Shown: positions 28,187-38,062, counted from the stretch's first letter. The stretch is 64,000 nt of DNA from Salinimicrobium sediminis (GCF_900215295.1 NZ_OCMF01000001.1:434001-498000), one strand, 5' to 3'. The notes: generated by a model not told the origin, from the letters alone. Translations and numbers: made by a program.

Positions 28187-29542
28187 TTATCTTGTTTGAT
28201 TAAGGGTAAGGTCGGTACCCAAATAATCCTGAACTGTCCTAAAGCCAATATAGCTTCGTGCAGAATCTGCATATTCATAATCGCGGGAGCTAACCTGCAG
28301 GAAGTAGGCCACATCTTTCCACGAACCACCTCTTACCACTTTCTTCATGTTGGTCTCATCGTTTACAGATGGGTTCATGGAAGAAGAATATTCGTAAGAA
28401 GCCGGATCATATGAAGAAAAAACCCATTCTGCCACGTTACCGGCCATGTTATAAAGGCCATAATCGTTTGGCTCGTAAGACTTGGCTTCTACAGTGTAAA
28501 GCGCCTGGTCTGCAGCATAATCTCCTCTTAAAGGTTTAAAATTAGCCATAAAACAACCCCGGTCATTTTTGGTGTAGGGACCACCCCATGGATAACTGGC
28601 AGATTCAAGACCGCCGCGGGCGGCATATTCCCATTCTGCCTCAGTTGGAAGTCGGTAAGAATTTACATTGTGTTTGCCTCTTTCCTTACGGTAGGCATTG
28701 TGATAAAGTGTTCTCCACTGTGCAAAGGCACGGGCCTGTTTCCAGCTAACACCTACCACCGGATAATCGCCATACGCATCATGCCAAAAGTAGTCATTGT
28801 GCATTGGCTCATTATAGGAATAATTGAAATCTTTGATCCATACAGTAGTATCCGGATAGATCTGGATCTCTTCAGTTTTAATAAAATCGGCACGACGTCC
28901 CGGCTCTGCTCTGGCAGCCTGCCCCACATCCATCCAGGTATATCTGAATTTTAAGTGATTAACATCAAAAGAACGTTGCCCGTTATATGCCTCTTCAATA
29001 GGAATATAAAGGGTATCCATAACTTCGGCATAATACTCATCGGGATAATCTCTGGTGTCCCAGATAATATCTACACGCTTATTGATCTTTCGACCTTCAT
29101 AACCTCCAAGGCTATAGTAGTTGTCGTACATGTACTTCTCGTACGGGGTCATGTCTGCCTCTTCGGTGTCTGCAAAAGCAAACTCGCCTATTCCTCCTGT
29201 CCCCGGAGTTTCTCCGATTTCTTCAGCAAAAATGGCAAGCTTCATCCGGGTAACCGAATCTTTCACCCAGTTTACAAATTGACGATACTCAGCATTGGTA
29301 ATTTCGGTCTCGTCCATGTAAAAGGAACGAACCGTTACAGTTTTTGGCGGTGCATTGTTCAAAGCAGCGATATCATCATCACTTTTACCCATGATAAAAG
29401 CCCCACCGGGAATTAAAGTCATACCCAAAGGCTTTTCGGGATGCCATTTTTTTCCCTGCGCACCTACCAATTGCCCCTGATCACCGCGGCCACAAGAGGC
29501 CAAAACAGAAATAACAGCAATAAGCGAAAAAAGTTTCCTCAT
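28187..29542 (-). CDS. gldK: Gliding motility / type IX secretion lipoprotein GldK
   Basis: The protein has 451 residues with a lipoprotein signal (MRKLFSLIAVISVLASC, lipidated C17), followed by a formylglycine-generating-enzyme (SUMF1) fold seen in GMTLIPGGAFIMG, YRLPTEAEWEYAARGG and VVRGGSWKD. GldK uses the fold structurally, in the periplasmic ring with GldN. An in-frame TTG at 29554 would add four residues; the ATG at 29542 gives a clean signal peptide and is preferred. A TAACTTTG sequence (29552-29559) looks like a -7 box but would leave almost no leader. Confidence 0.97.
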   Translation of the reverse strand: MRKLFSLIAVISVLASCGRGDQGQLVGAQGKKWHPEKPLGMTLIPGGAFIMGKSDDDIAALNNAPPKTVTVRSFYMDETEITNAEYRQFVNWVKDSVTRMKLAIFAEEIGETPGTGGIGEFAFADTEEADMTPYEKYMYDNYYSLGGYEGRKINKRVDIIWDTRDYPDEYYAEVMDTLYIPIEEAYNGQRSFDVNHLKFRYTWMDVGQAARAEPGRRADFIKTEEIQIYPDTTVWIKDFNYSYNEPMHNDYFWHDAYGDYPVVGVSWKQARAFAQWRTLYHNAYRKERGKHNVNSYRLPTEAEWEYAARGGLESASYPWGGPYTKNDRGCFMANFKPLRGDYAADQALYTVEAKSYEPNDYGLYNMAGNVAEWVFSSYDPASYEYSSSMNPSVNDETNMKKVVRGGSWKDVAYFLQVSSRDYEYADSARSYIGFRTVQDYLGTDLTLNQTR

Positions 29543-29655
29543 AATATCTCTCAAAGTTAGGACATAATAGCTTCAAGGCAGTAAACCTATTTATTTATTT
29601 TCTAATAAACAATTTATTTAGGTAAAATGCAGGAGCTACAGATGTCTGTAATATA

Positions 29656-30810
29656 TTAAATTTCGTTCTTCCTCTTTGTTTTATACCACCTTTCGGGGAT
29701 AATTTGATTACAGGCATCCAGATAATCTCCTTGCGTGCAAGGTAATAACGTATGCCTTTTAAGTTTATTATTTGCAGGTGAAATAAAAGGAATTTCTATC
29801 CACCAGCGACCACTCACGGGGCTTTTATAAAATACTAATATCTCATCATCAATAGGGACCTGATATCTTATAAACTCTTTTTTTGCAGAAATAGTATTTT
29901 CATTTTTCCTAAAATTTACTCCCTCAATAAAATACCATATCATTTGGGCTACCAACATGTTGGAAGCAGGAAAATTATATTCTGAAGTGTATTCATAGAT
30001 CCCAAAGGAAGATACCTTATCGCTTATGCCCGCATAACGGGATAAAGCACAGATTTCCTTTCCATCAAAACCATTGGGAGACTGCAATCTGTAATTTCCT
30101 AAGGCTCCACCGCTAACAGCACCCAGATCAACTCCCACTAAATTGGCGTCTCTCATTACAGGCTCTACTACAGTAATATCACTACTCACCTCTCCCAACC
30201 GGTAAGCATCAAAGAACAACCGGTCCATTAACTCGATCTCATCCTGGGAATTAAAGTAGGTTTGATAACCCAGGCTGGAATAATTAAAAAGATTATAAGG
30301 CTTGGTAACGACAATCTTTCCCACATAAGAACGGTTGCTCAAAGGTTTATCTGCATCTCCCAGGTCAAAACGGGAATCTATGTTTACCATATTGACCATT
30401 TGCTCCACCCCGTCATACGCCCGGTATTGTGCATATAACAGATCCTGGCTCCCCCCAATCACCACTGGAATTATACCTTTTTTGAGACATTCGGCAACTG
30501 CAGATTTTACCGCATAAAAGGTATCCTCAACTGTTTCCCCTTTATGGATATCTCCAAGATCGGCCATCCTGAAATGCCAGTTCCCGGGGAACAGATTATA
30601 AAATGCCTTCCGGATTCCGTCAAAGTCAAAGGGTTCTGAGCTGCGGTTTTCATCCAGACGATCTTCCAGTACTCCAAAAATGGCAATTTTCACACCTTCC
30701 AGGTCCGGAAAGGCTTTATCTTCAAGGTGCAGCACTAAATTTGATCCCAATTTATTGCCCGCACCGGCTATCAACTCCTTGTTAACAGGGCTAAAAAAAT
30801 CCAATTCCAT
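29656..30810 (-). CDS. Ureohydrolase (arginase/formimidoylglutamase) fold protein with lost metal ligands
   Basis: The protein has 384 residues with the arginase-like fold. The three metal-binding blocks are recognisable but altered. GGDH is GGSQ at residues 119-122, so the His is lost. DAHxD is DSRFD at 145-149, so the His is replaced by Arg while both Asp are kept. SxDxDxxDP is GVDLGAVSGG at 226-235, so only D228 is kept. A C-terminal extension (about 305-384) is not found in classical arginases. Databases often label this family formimidoylglutamase, but catalysis is doubtful. It lies between topA (3-base gap) and gldK. Confidence 0.85.
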   Translation of the reverse strand: MELDFFSPVNKELIAGAGNKLGSNLVLHLEDKAFPDLEGVKIAIFGVLEDRLDENRSSEPFDFDGIRKAFYNLFPGNWHFRMADLGDIHKGETVEDTFYAVKSAVAECLKKGIIPVVIGGSQDLLYAQYRAYDGVEQMVNMVNIDSRFDLGDADKPLSNRSYVGKIVVTKPYNLFNYSSLGYQTYFNSQDEIELMDRLFFDAYRLGEVSSDITVVEPVMRDANLVGVDLGAVSGGALGNYRLQSPNGFDGKEICALSRYAGISDKVSSFGIYEYTSEYNFPASNMLVAQMIWYFIEGVNFRKNENTISAKKEFIRYQVPIDDEILVFYKSPVSGRWWIEIPFISPANNKLKRHTLLPCTQGDYLDACNQIIPERWYKTKRKNEI

Positions 30811-30813
30811 TAA

Positions 30814-33357
30814 TTACTTCTTTTTAGCAGCTGTTTTTTTGCGGGTAGTTTTCTTGGCCGCGGTTTTCTTTGTGCCTGTAGCTTTCTTTGCTGCCTTCTT
30901 TTTTGGCGCCTTCTTCTCAATGATCTCCTTCACCTCTTCCAGGCTAAGTTTTGCAGCGTCAACAGTTTTAGGCAGTTCTATTTTTGTTTTTCCCTTTAAA
31001 ATATTTGATCTGCCCCATCTGGCTTTCTCCACTCTAATTCCTTCTTCTTCCCAGTTATGGATCACCTTTTCCCGCTCTTTTTTGATCTTATCTTCAATGA
31101 GCTCCTCAATATCTTCTGCGGAAAGGTTATCGAAATCATATTTTTTGTTCACATTGATGAACATGTCGTTCCATTTAAGGAAAGGACCAAAACGGCCAAC
31201 TCCTTTTTGCACCGGAAGGTTCTTATATTCATAAATAGGAGCATCTGCCTTTTCCTTCTCTTCAATAAGCTCCAGGGCACGGTCCATGGTTACCGTTATC
31301 GGGTCTTCCCCTTTTTCAAGGGATACAAATTTCTTTCCGTAGCGAACGTAGGGTCCAAAACGGCCGTTATTCACTTCTACCGACTCTCCTTTATATTCTC
31401 CTAATTCCTTCGGAAGCTTGAATAGCTCCATGGCCTCTTCAAAAGTGACAGAATCCAGGGTCTGATCCGGAGAAAGGCTGGCAAATTTCGGTTTTTCCTC
31501 GTCTTCTACAGATCCCATTTGTACCATTGGTCCAAATTTCCCCAATCGTACGCTGACAGGCTTTCCTGTGGCAGGATCCTTTCCTAATATCCTTTCCCCA
31601 ACTTCACGATCGGCATTTTCGGCTACGTCTTTTACATGAGGATGAAAATCATTGTAAAAATCCCTCATCATCTTGGTCCACTCCTCGTTGCCTTCGGCTA
31701 TTTCATCAAAATCCTGCTCTACCTTGGCAGTAAAATTATAATCCAGAATACCTGAAAAATGATTGACAAGAAAGTCGTTCACCACCATTCCAACATCTGT
31801 TGGCACTAACTTTCCTTTATCGCTACCTACAGTTTCAGTAAGTTTTTTCTCATTTATTTTCTCTCCCTTCAGGGTTAGCTGTACGTAATTCCGGTCGGTA
31901 CCGTCCACTGAGCCTTTTTCTATGTAGTTCCTGTTCTGTATGGTAGAAATAGTCGGGGCATAAGTGGATGGACGGCCAATCCCCAACTCTTCGAGTTTTT
32001 TCACCAAAGAAGCTTCAGTGTATCTGTAAGGCGGCCGGGTAAATCTTTCCGTAGCAGTTATATAATTATTTTCGAGTTTTTCGTTGACCCTAATTGCCGG
32101 CAGCATTCCTTCCTGCTCCTGTAATTCCTCATCTTCATCATCCCGACCTTCCAGGTACACCTTGAGAAAACCATCAAATTTCAGCACCTCCCCGCTTGCG
32201 GTGAATTGTTTATCATGCTTATCAGCTTCAATCTTTACATTGGTGCGTTCCAGTTCTGCATCGCTCATTTGAGAAGCGATAGCGCGTTTCCATATCAAGT
32301 CGTAAAGCCGCTGCTCATCCCTGTCTGCATTTACGGAATGGGCTGCAAAATTGGTAGGGCGAATTGCCTCATGAGCTTCCTGCGCGCCTTTAGTTTTTCC
32401 TTTGAACTGCCTCGTTTTGCTGTACTTTTCCCCATAGGCGTCTAAAATCTCTTTTTTGGCACCTTTTCTTGCGTCATCAGAGAGGTTAACACTGTCTGTC
32501 CTCATATAAGTAATATGTCCCGCTTCATAAAGACGCTGGGCCATGGTCATGGTCTTACTTACTGAAAAATATAATTTTCTTGCCGCTTCCTGCTGAAGCG
32601 TAGAGGTTGTAAATGGTGGCGCCGGAGATTTCCTGGCAGGCTTGGTAGTAAGGTCGGCTACCTTAAAATTAGCTCCCAGGTTTTCTGAAAGGAATTGTTC
32701 GGCTTCAGCTTTGGTATCAAAGTTCTTCGGAAGTTTTGCCTTGAAGGTCTTTCCTTCTTCCGTAGTGAATTCAGCATCTATTCTAAAAGAAGCTTCCGGC
32801 TTGAAACCTTGAATTTCCCGCTCGCGTTCAACGATCAACCTAACAGAAACCGATTGCACCCTTCCGGCCGAAAGTCCGCCTTTCACTTTTCTCCACAGCA
32901 CGGGAGAAAGTTCGTAGCCTACCAACCTATCAAGTACTCTTCGTGCCTGCTGTGCATTTACCAGGTTATAATCTATATCCCGCGGATTTTCAATAGCCTT
33001 TAAAATCGCAGATTTTGTGATCTCGTGAAAAACAATTCTCTTGGTTTTGTTCTTATCAAGATTCAGTTCTTCGGCCAAATGCCAGGCGATGGCTTCTCCT
33101 TCCCGGTCCTCATCACTCGCGAGCCAAACCATGTCGGCACTCTTTGCTAAGGCTTTGAGTTTTTTGACGACCTCCTTCTTATCTTTTGACACTATATATT
33201 TAGGAGTAAAATCACCCTCGGTATCCACTCCCAGCTCTTTGGTGGGGAGATCGGCGATATGACCAAAACTCGAGGCAACAATATAATCCTTGCCCAGGAA
33301 TTTTTCAATGGTCTTCGCTTTTGCGGGGGACTCTACAATCACTAAATTCTTTGCCAT
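30814..33357 (-). CDS. topA: DNA topoisomerase I (type IA)
   Basis: The protein has 847 residues. A Toprim domain opens it (VESPAKAKTIEKFLG, with the acidic triad region SDEDREGEA at 81-89). The catalytic tyrosine is Y284 in HITYMRTDS. Downstream, the C-terminal part has the cysteine-free TopA repeats usual in Bacteroidota in place of zinc fingers. The last 35 residues are a lysine/alanine/threonine tail resembling histone H1, probably for DNA binding. The enzyme relaxes negative supercoils. The gene is divergent from miaB. Confidence 0.98.
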   Translation of the reverse strand: MAKNLVIVESPAKAKTIEKFLGKDYIVASSFGHIADLPTKELGVDTEGDFTPKYIVSKDKKEVVKKLKALAKSADMVWLASDEDREGEAIAWHLAEELNLDKNKTKRIVFHEITKSAILKAIENPRDIDYNLVNAQQARRVLDRLVGYELSPVLWRKVKGGLSAGRVQSVSVRLIVEREREIQGFKPEASFRIDAEFTTEEGKTFKAKLPKNFDTKAEAEQFLSENLGANFKVADLTTKPARKSPAPPFTTSTLQQEAARKLYFSVSKTMTMAQRLYEAGHITYMRTDSVNLSDDARKGAKKEILDAYGEKYSKTRQFKGKTKGAQEAHEAIRPTNFAAHSVNADRDEQRLYDLIWKRAIASQMSDAELERTNVKIEADKHDKQFTASGEVLKFDGFLKVYLEGRDDEDEELQEQEGMLPAIRVNEKLENNYITATERFTRPPYRYTEASLVKKLEELGIGRPSTYAPTISTIQNRNYIEKGSVDGTDRNYVQLTLKGEKINEKKLTETVGSDKGKLVPTDVGMVVNDFLVNHFSGILDYNFTAKVEQDFDEIAEGNEEWTKMMRDFYNDFHPHVKDVAENADREVGERILGKDPATGKPVSVRLGKFGPMVQMGSVEDEEKPKFASLSPDQTLDSVTFEEAMELFKLPKELGEYKGESVEVNNGRFGPYVRYGKKFVSLEKGEDPITVTMDRALELIEEKEKADAPIYEYKNLPVQKGVGRFGPFLKWNDMFINVNKKYDFDNLSAEDIEELIEDKIKKEREKVIHNWEEEGIRVEKARWGRSNILKGKTKIELPKTVDAAKLSLEEVKEIIEKKAPKKKAAKKATGTKKTAAKKTTRKKTAAKKK

Positions 33358-33467
33358 AGTATCTTTTTTAGTTCTGCAAAAGTATAGGAATTTTTAAATA
33401 TCAGTTTTTTATTTTCAAAAATGCCCTTTTTGAGAGCTTCCCAAAATGAATTATTTCCTCCTGTCAC

Positions 33468-33499
33468 TTTGTCATAACTCAACTAATATCTTATCTTTG
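33468..33499 (+). promoter_or_regulatory. Flavobacterial-type promoter for miaB
   Basis: TTTG at 33468-33471, a 20-base spacer and TATCTTTG at 33492-33499 fit the Bacteroidota -33/-7 consensus. The miaB start is 35 bases further on. Confidence 0.65.
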
Positions 33500-33533
33500 C
33501 CCGTTCAATTACCTAATGGTACTTTTTTGAATT

Positions 33534-34979
33534 ATGGAGAAGATAATAGACGAAAAACAGCAGGGAAATGCACTGGTGATGGAGCCTAAAACGGGCAACG
33601 GAAAGAAGCTGATGATCGAAAGCTACGGTTGCCAGATGAATTTTAGCGACAGCGAGATCGTGGCCTCCATTCTGGCCAAAGAAGGATTTGACACCACTCA
33701 AAATCTTGAAGAGGCAGACCTTGTCCTTATTAACACCTGTTCCATTCGCGATAAAGCCGAACAAACGGTACGAAAGAGACTTGAAAAATACAATGCGGTT
33801 AAAAAAATAAATCCGGGAATGAAGGTAGGCGTATTGGGCTGTATGGCCGAACGGCTTAAAGCCCAGTTCCTGGAAGAAGAAAAGATCGTGGATCTTGTAG
33901 TGGGACCCGATGCCTATAAAGATCTGCCCAACCTCATCAACGAAGTTGAGGAAGGAAGAAATGCAGTAAATGTGATCCTTTCCAAAGACGAAACTTACGG
34001 AGATATCTCTCCTGTGCGTCTTCAGAGTAACGGAGTTTCAGCTTTTGTTTCTATTACCCGTGGCTGTGATAACATGTGTACATTTTGCGTAGTGCCTTTC
34101 ACCCGCGGAAGGGAACGCAGCCGCGATCCGCAGAGCATTATGGAAGAAGTGAATGATCTGGCTCAAAAAGGCTTCAAGGAAATCACACTTTTGGGACAGA
34201 ATGTGGACAGCTATCTATGGTACGGCGGCGGACTCAAAAAGGATTTTAAAAATGCTTCTGAAATGCAAAAAGCCACCGCTACTAACTTCGCGGCGCTATT
34301 AAGAATGGTTGCTGAAGCCCATCCAAAAATGAGGATCAGGTTCTCGACTTCCAATCCGCAGGATATGACGCTGGATGTGATTGAGGCAATGGCAAAATAC
34401 CCGAACATTTGTAAATACATTCACTTACCGGTACAAAGCGGAAGCGACAGGATTTTAAAAGCGATGAACCGCCTGCACACCAGGGAAGAATATTTTGAAT
34501 TGATCGACAACATTAGAAGGTTAATGCCCGAATGTGCCATTTCTCAGGACATGATCACCGGATTCCCAACTGAAACAGAAGAGGATCACCGGGATACGCT
34601 CTCTTTAATGGAGTATGTAAAATATGACTTTGGATTCATGTTCGCCTATTCTGAAAGGCCTGGAACTATGGCTGCAAGAAAGCTGGAAGATGACGTACCC
34701 GAAGAAGTGAAGAAAAGAAGGCTAACCGAAATTGTAAACCTGCAGCAAAAACATAGTCACTACCGCACACAGCAATTCGTCGGCAAGACCGTAGAAGTTT
34801 TGATCGAAAAGGAATCTAAAAAATCTGACCTCCACTGGAGCGGAAGGACCAGCCAGAATACCGTAGCTGTATTTCCGAAAGAAAATTATAAGGTGGGAGA
34901 TTTCGTGAATGTAAAGATCAACGATTGCACCAGCGCTACTTTAATAGGAGAAGCGGTTGGATTAAGTGAGAACAATTAG
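33534..34979 (+). CDS. miaB: tRNA-2-methylthio-N6-isopentenyladenosine synthase MiaB
   Basis: The protein has 481 residues. It adds the 2-methylthio group to i6A37 in tRNAs that read UNN codons. The N-terminal UPF0004 domain supplies C33, C69 and C103 for the auxiliary cluster. The radical-SAM motif is C178, C182 and C185 (GCDNMCTFC). A TRAM domain ends the protein (about 415-475). The stop codon overlaps the first unit of a heptamer array. Confidence 0.98.
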   Translation: MEKIIDEKQQGNALVMEPKTGNGKKLMIESYGCQMNFSDSEIVASILAKEGFDTTQNLEEADLVLINTCSIRDKAEQTVRKRLEKYNAVKKINPGMKVGVLGCMAERLKAQFLEEEKIVDLVVGPDAYKDLPNLINEVEEGRNAVNVILSKDETYGDISPVRLQSNGVSAFVSITRGCDNMCTFCVVPFTRGRERSRDPQSIMEEVNDLAQKGFKEITLLGQNVDSYLWYGGGLKKDFKNASEMQKATATNFAALLRMVAEAHPKMRIRFSTSNPQDMTLDVIEAMAKYPNICKYIHLPVQSGSDRILKAMNRLHTREEYFELIDNIRRLMPECAISQDMITGFPTETEEDHRDTLSLMEYVKYDFGFMFAYSERPGTMAARKLEDDVPEEVKKRRLTEIVNLQQKHSHYRTQQFVGKTVEVLIEKESKKSDLHWSGRTSQNTVAVFPKENYKVGDFVNVKINDCTSATLIGEAVGLSENN

Positions 34980-35047
34980 TATTCAGTGCTCAGTGTTCAG
35001 TGATCAGTAACTGAACCTTGAACTTTAAACCTTGAACCTTGAATTTA
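34978..35047. repeat. Two heptamer families fused in one 7-base register
   Basis: Ten consecutive 7-mers: agtattc, agtgctc, agtgttc, agtgatc, agtaact, gaacctt, gaacttt, aaacctt, gaacctt, gaattta. The first five follow the RGTNNTC type and the last five a GAACYTT type, without loss of phase. The array fills the whole gap between miaB and the sigma-54 regulator gene, ending four bases before its ATG. Confidence 0.9.
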
Positions 35048-35050
35048 TAG

Positions 35051-36304
35051 ATGGAAAGTATACAGGCGATAAAACAGCGGTTCGGTATTCTGGGGAATGA
35101 TCAAAAATTAAACCGGGCGGTGGAGAAAGCCATGCAGGTTGCTCCAACAGATATTTCCGTATTGGTGACCGGAGAAAGCGGGGTTGGGAAAGAAAGCATC
35201 CCCAAGATCATCCATGCCTTATCCCATCGCAAACACGGGAAATATATTGCCGTTAACTGTGGTGCTATCCCGGAAGGCACTATAGACAGCGAACTCTTTG
35301 GGCACGAAAAAGGTGCTTTTACAGGAGCTACCCAAACCCGAAGCGGGTATTTTGAAGTAGCCGATGGCGGCACGATCTTCCTTGACGAAGTGGGAGAACT
35401 GCCTCTAACCACCCAGGTGCGTTTGCTGAGGGTCCTGGAAAATGGAGAGTTCATCAAAGTTGGATCTTCAAAAGTGCAAAAAACCAATGTTCGTATTGTT
35501 GCAGCCACAAACCTGAACATGGCAGAAGCCATCAAAAAAGAAAAATTCAGGGAGGATCTTTATTATCGTTTAAGTACCGTCGAAATTTACCTGCCTCCTC
35601 TAAGGGAGCGTAAAGACGATATTCACCTGCTCTTTAGAAAGTTTGCGGCAGACTTTGCCATGAAATACAAGATGCCTACTGTGAGGTTGGAAGATGACGC
35701 GGTAGAGCTGCTTCAGAAGTATCGCTGGAACGGGAATGTGCGGCAACTGCGAAATATTGCAGAGCAGATCTCTGTGCTGGAACAGGAACGAAATATCAAT
35801 GCCATAATTTTAAGGGAATATCTTCCCGGCATAGGCAGCAATTTACCTGCGGTCATCGAAGAAAAGAAAAAGGAAAGCGACTTCAGCAATGAACGCGAGA
35901 TCCTTTATAAGGTGCTTTTCGACATGAAGAGCGACCTCAATGATCTCAAAAAGCTTACCCTGGAGCTCATGGAGAATGACGGGCATAAGAATGTAAAAGA
36001 GGAGAATGAAAGCCTGATCAAAAAGATCTACGGAAATGATGAAGAGGAGATCATTCCTGAAGAAATAACAGACGAACAACTGGAAGTACTTCAAATTCCG
36101 CAGCAAAAAACGCCCGATAAGCAGGATAAATATTATTTTGCTGAAGAAATCGAGGAAGAAGAAACGCTGTCCCTGCAGGATAAGGAGTTGGAGCTAATTA
36201 AAAAATCTCTGGAACGCCATAACGGAAAACGCAAGGCAGCTGCCGATGAATTGGGTATAAGCGAACGCACCCTTTACAGAAAGATCAAACAATACGACCT
36301 CTAA
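35051..36304 (+). CDS. Sigma-54-dependent transcriptional activator without receiver domain
   Basis: The protein has 417 residues. The AAA+ domain starts at the N-terminus: Walker A GESGVGKE (41-48), the sigma-54 contact loop GAFTGA (88-93) and Walker B FLDEVGE (110-116). A long acidic linker (about 270-380, many Glu) follows, then a Fis-type helix-turn-helix (about 392-417; RKAAADELGISERTLYRKIK). No receiver, GAF or PAS domain is present, so activity is probably set by expression or by a partner protein. It opens a run with lptE, a TPR-like gene and secG. Confidence 0.94.
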   Translation: MESIQAIKQRFGILGNDQKLNRAVEKAMQVAPTDISVLVTGESGVGKESIPKIIHALSHRKHGKYIAVNCGAIPEGTIDSELFGHEKGAFTGATQTRSGYFEVADGGTIFLDEVGELPLTTQVRLLRVLENGEFIKVGSSKVQKTNVRIVAATNLNMAEAIKKEKFREDLYYRLSTVEIYLPPLRERKDDIHLLFRKFAADFAMKYKMPTVRLEDDAVELLQKYRWNGNVRQLRNIAEQISVLEQERNINAIILREYLPGIGSNLPAVIEEKKKESDFSNEREILYKVLFDMKSDLNDLKKLTLELMENDGHKNVKEENESLIKKIYGNDEEEIIPEEITDEQLEVLQIPQQKTPDKQDKYYFAEEIEEEETLSLQDKELELIKKSLERHNGKRKAAADELGISERTLYRKIKQYDL

Positions 36305-36328
36305 AATGTCATTTTTGACACCTTATAT

Positions 36329-36832
36329 ATGAAGAAATTTCAATTGCTGTTCGCCTCCCTCCTACTGTTCACCTCAGTTTCGTGTGGCATCTATTCTTTT
36401 TCGGGAGCCGACACAGGGGCCGCGGAAACTTTTCAGGTGAATTATTTCCAGAATGCCGCGCCCATTGTGGAACCGGGAATCGACCGCACCTTCACCTTGC
36501 AGCTTCAGGACCTTATTCAGAGCCAAACGAACCTCAACCTTACGGATTCAAACGGAGATCTTGTCTATGAAGGAGAGATCGTAGATTACTATGTGTCTCC
36601 AATGAGTGCCACGGCAGAGAGTACTGCCGCTCAAAACCGGCTGACAATCGTGGTACAGGTAAGATTCTTTAACACCCTTGATCCAGATAAGGATCTTGAC
36701 CGGAGATTCTCTTTTTATTATGATTATCCGGCAAACGCGCAGTTACAGGGTGCAGTTTTAGCTACCGCCCTGGAGGAGATCTTTACCCGTATCACCCAGG
36801 ATATTTTTAATGCCACCTTAGCGAACTGGTAA
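36329..36832 (+). CDS. lptE: LptE family LPS-assembly lipoprotein
   Basis: The protein has 167 residues with a lipoprotein signal (TSVSC, lipidated C19), followed by the family opening GIYSFSGAD and the segment TFQVNYFQN. LptE plugs the LptD barrel and helps place lipopolysaccharide in the outer leaflet. The length matches Bacteroidota LptE. Its stop overlaps the start of the next gene in TAATG. Confidence 0.93.
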   Translation: MKKFQLLFASLLLFTSVSCGIYSFSGADTGAAETFQVNYFQNAAPIVEPGIDRTFTLQLQDLIQSQTNLNLTDSNGDLVYEGEIVDYYVSPMSATAESTAAQNRLTIVVQVRFFNTLDPDKDLDRRFSFYYDYPANAQLQGAVLATALEEIFTRITQDIFNATLANW

Positions 36833-37671
36833 TGAAACAGAAGGAAATAGTCACATTGCTGCAAGATCCCACCACCCTCAATTTTGAGCATACTAAAGCT
36901 CTGCATGAGGTTTTGCGACAATATCCTTATTTCCAGGCGGCCCGTGCCGTTCGGCTAAAAGGCCTTAAAAATCTCAACAGCCTACATTATAATAAAGAGC
37001 TTAAATTAACCGCTGCTCATACAGCAGACCGGGGAGTGCTGTTTGACTTTATCACTTCGGAAGAATTCAACCAGAATCAGATCGCCGAAACTATAAAGGA
37101 GCAATCCCAAAAGGATAATCAGCCGCAAAATGCAGCAACCCCTGACGAGAACATGTCGCTGGACAAGGCTCTTAAAATGAAGTATCGGGAGTCTGAACAG
37201 GTATTTGATCCGGAACTTTTTAGAAGCAGGGAGGAAGAGGAGAAAGCTTCAGGCGGGGAAAATACTTTGGAAATAGGCAAACCTTTATCTTTTGACAGGA
37301 ATGAAAATCATTCTTTTTCAGAATGGTTGAAGCTGGCTTCGGCTAAACCCGTAAAACGGAGGAAAAACACTTCAGAAGAAGAAGATGAAGAACCCCGCAA
37401 CAGAAAGTTTGAACTAATAGAAGAATTCATTGCCAAGAGCCCAAAGATAAATCCGACAAAATCTGCCAAAAAGATCAACCTGGCCGAGGAGCATCTTACC
37501 GCGCCTGAAGCCTTAATGACAGAGACTTTAGCAAGGGTTTACCTGGAACAGAAAAACTATAAAAAAGCCATACAGGCATATAAAATTTTAATTTTGAAAA
37601 ATCCGGAAAAAAGTGGTTTCTTTGCGGACCAAATTCGGGCGATCGAAAAATTACAAGACAATAACAGTTAG
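36832..37671 (+). CDS. TPR-like protein of unknown function
   Basis: The protein has 279 residues and is soluble. The N-terminal 100 residues are helical (HEVLRQYPYFQAARAVRL is typical of the Bacteroidota family found before secG). The middle is charged and low in complexity (about 165-200). The C-terminus has one clear tetratricopeptide unit (about 232-265; LARVYLEQKNYKKAIQAYKIL). It is translationally coupled to lptE and sits 3 bases before secG, so a link with envelope protein handling is plausible but not shown. Confidence 0.85.
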   Translation: MKQKEIVTLLQDPTTLNFEHTKALHEVLRQYPYFQAARAVRLKGLKNLNSLHYNKELKLTAAHTADRGVLFDFITSEEFNQNQIAETIKEQSQKDNQPQNAATPDENMSLDKALKMKYRESEQVFDPELFRSREEEEKASGGENTLEIGKPLSFDRNENHSFSEWLKLASAKPVKRRKNTSEEEDEEPRNRKFELIEEFIAKSPKINPTKSAKKINLAEEHLTAPEALMTETLARVYLEQKNYKKAIQAYKILILKNPEKSGFFADQIRAIEKLQDNNS

Positions 37672-37674
37672 AGA

Positions 37675-38007
37675 ATGAGCACGTTTACAATCTTTTTAGC
37701 ATTAATCATCATAGTAGCATTTTTGCTGGTAGTAGTTATCATGGTTCAAAATCCTAAGGGTGGCGGACTTTCTTCTGCATTTGGCGGAGGCGCAAATCAA
37801 ATTGGAGGAGTTCAAAAAACTTCAGACTTTCTTGATAAGAGTACATGGACTTTGGCTACCTTATTATTAGTGCTTATCCTGCTTTCCAATGTCACTATTA
37901 TGGATGGCAGCGGTGTTGGAGAATCAAAGATCATGGGTGGCGAACCTGAAGTAGAAACTAATGTTCCTGCGCCTATTCAACCTCCGGCAGATACGCCACA
38001 GGAGTAA
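37675..38007 (+). CDS. secG: Preprotein translocase subunit SecG
   Basis: The protein has 110 residues with two membrane helices (about 3-24 and 57-75) joined by the conserved loop MVQNPKGGGLSSAFGGG. It is part of the SecYEG channel. The acidic, proline-rich C-terminal tail (about 85-110) is a normal Bacteroidota extension. A terminator follows. Confidence 0.96.
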   Translation: MSTFTIFLALIIIVAFLLVVVIMVQNPKGGGLSSAFGGGANQIGGVQKTSDFLDKSTWTLATLLLVLILLSNVTIMDGSGVGESKIMGGEPEVETNVPAPIQPPADTPQE

Positions 38008-38028
38008 ACGACATTACACCATATAATA

Positions 38029-38062
38029 AATGCCGGCTTATGACAAGCTGGCATTTTTTTTT
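38029..38062 (+). terminator. Intrinsic terminator after secG
   Basis: Arms aatgccggctt (38029-38039) and aagctggcatt (38045-38055), with one mismatch, are followed by a run of T residues. It isolates groESL from the upstream operon. Confidence 0.82.

Noticed and set aside
29543-29560. Promoter for gldK based on TAACTTTG
   Set aside because: No -33 box at the right distance and it would leave only a few bases of leader.
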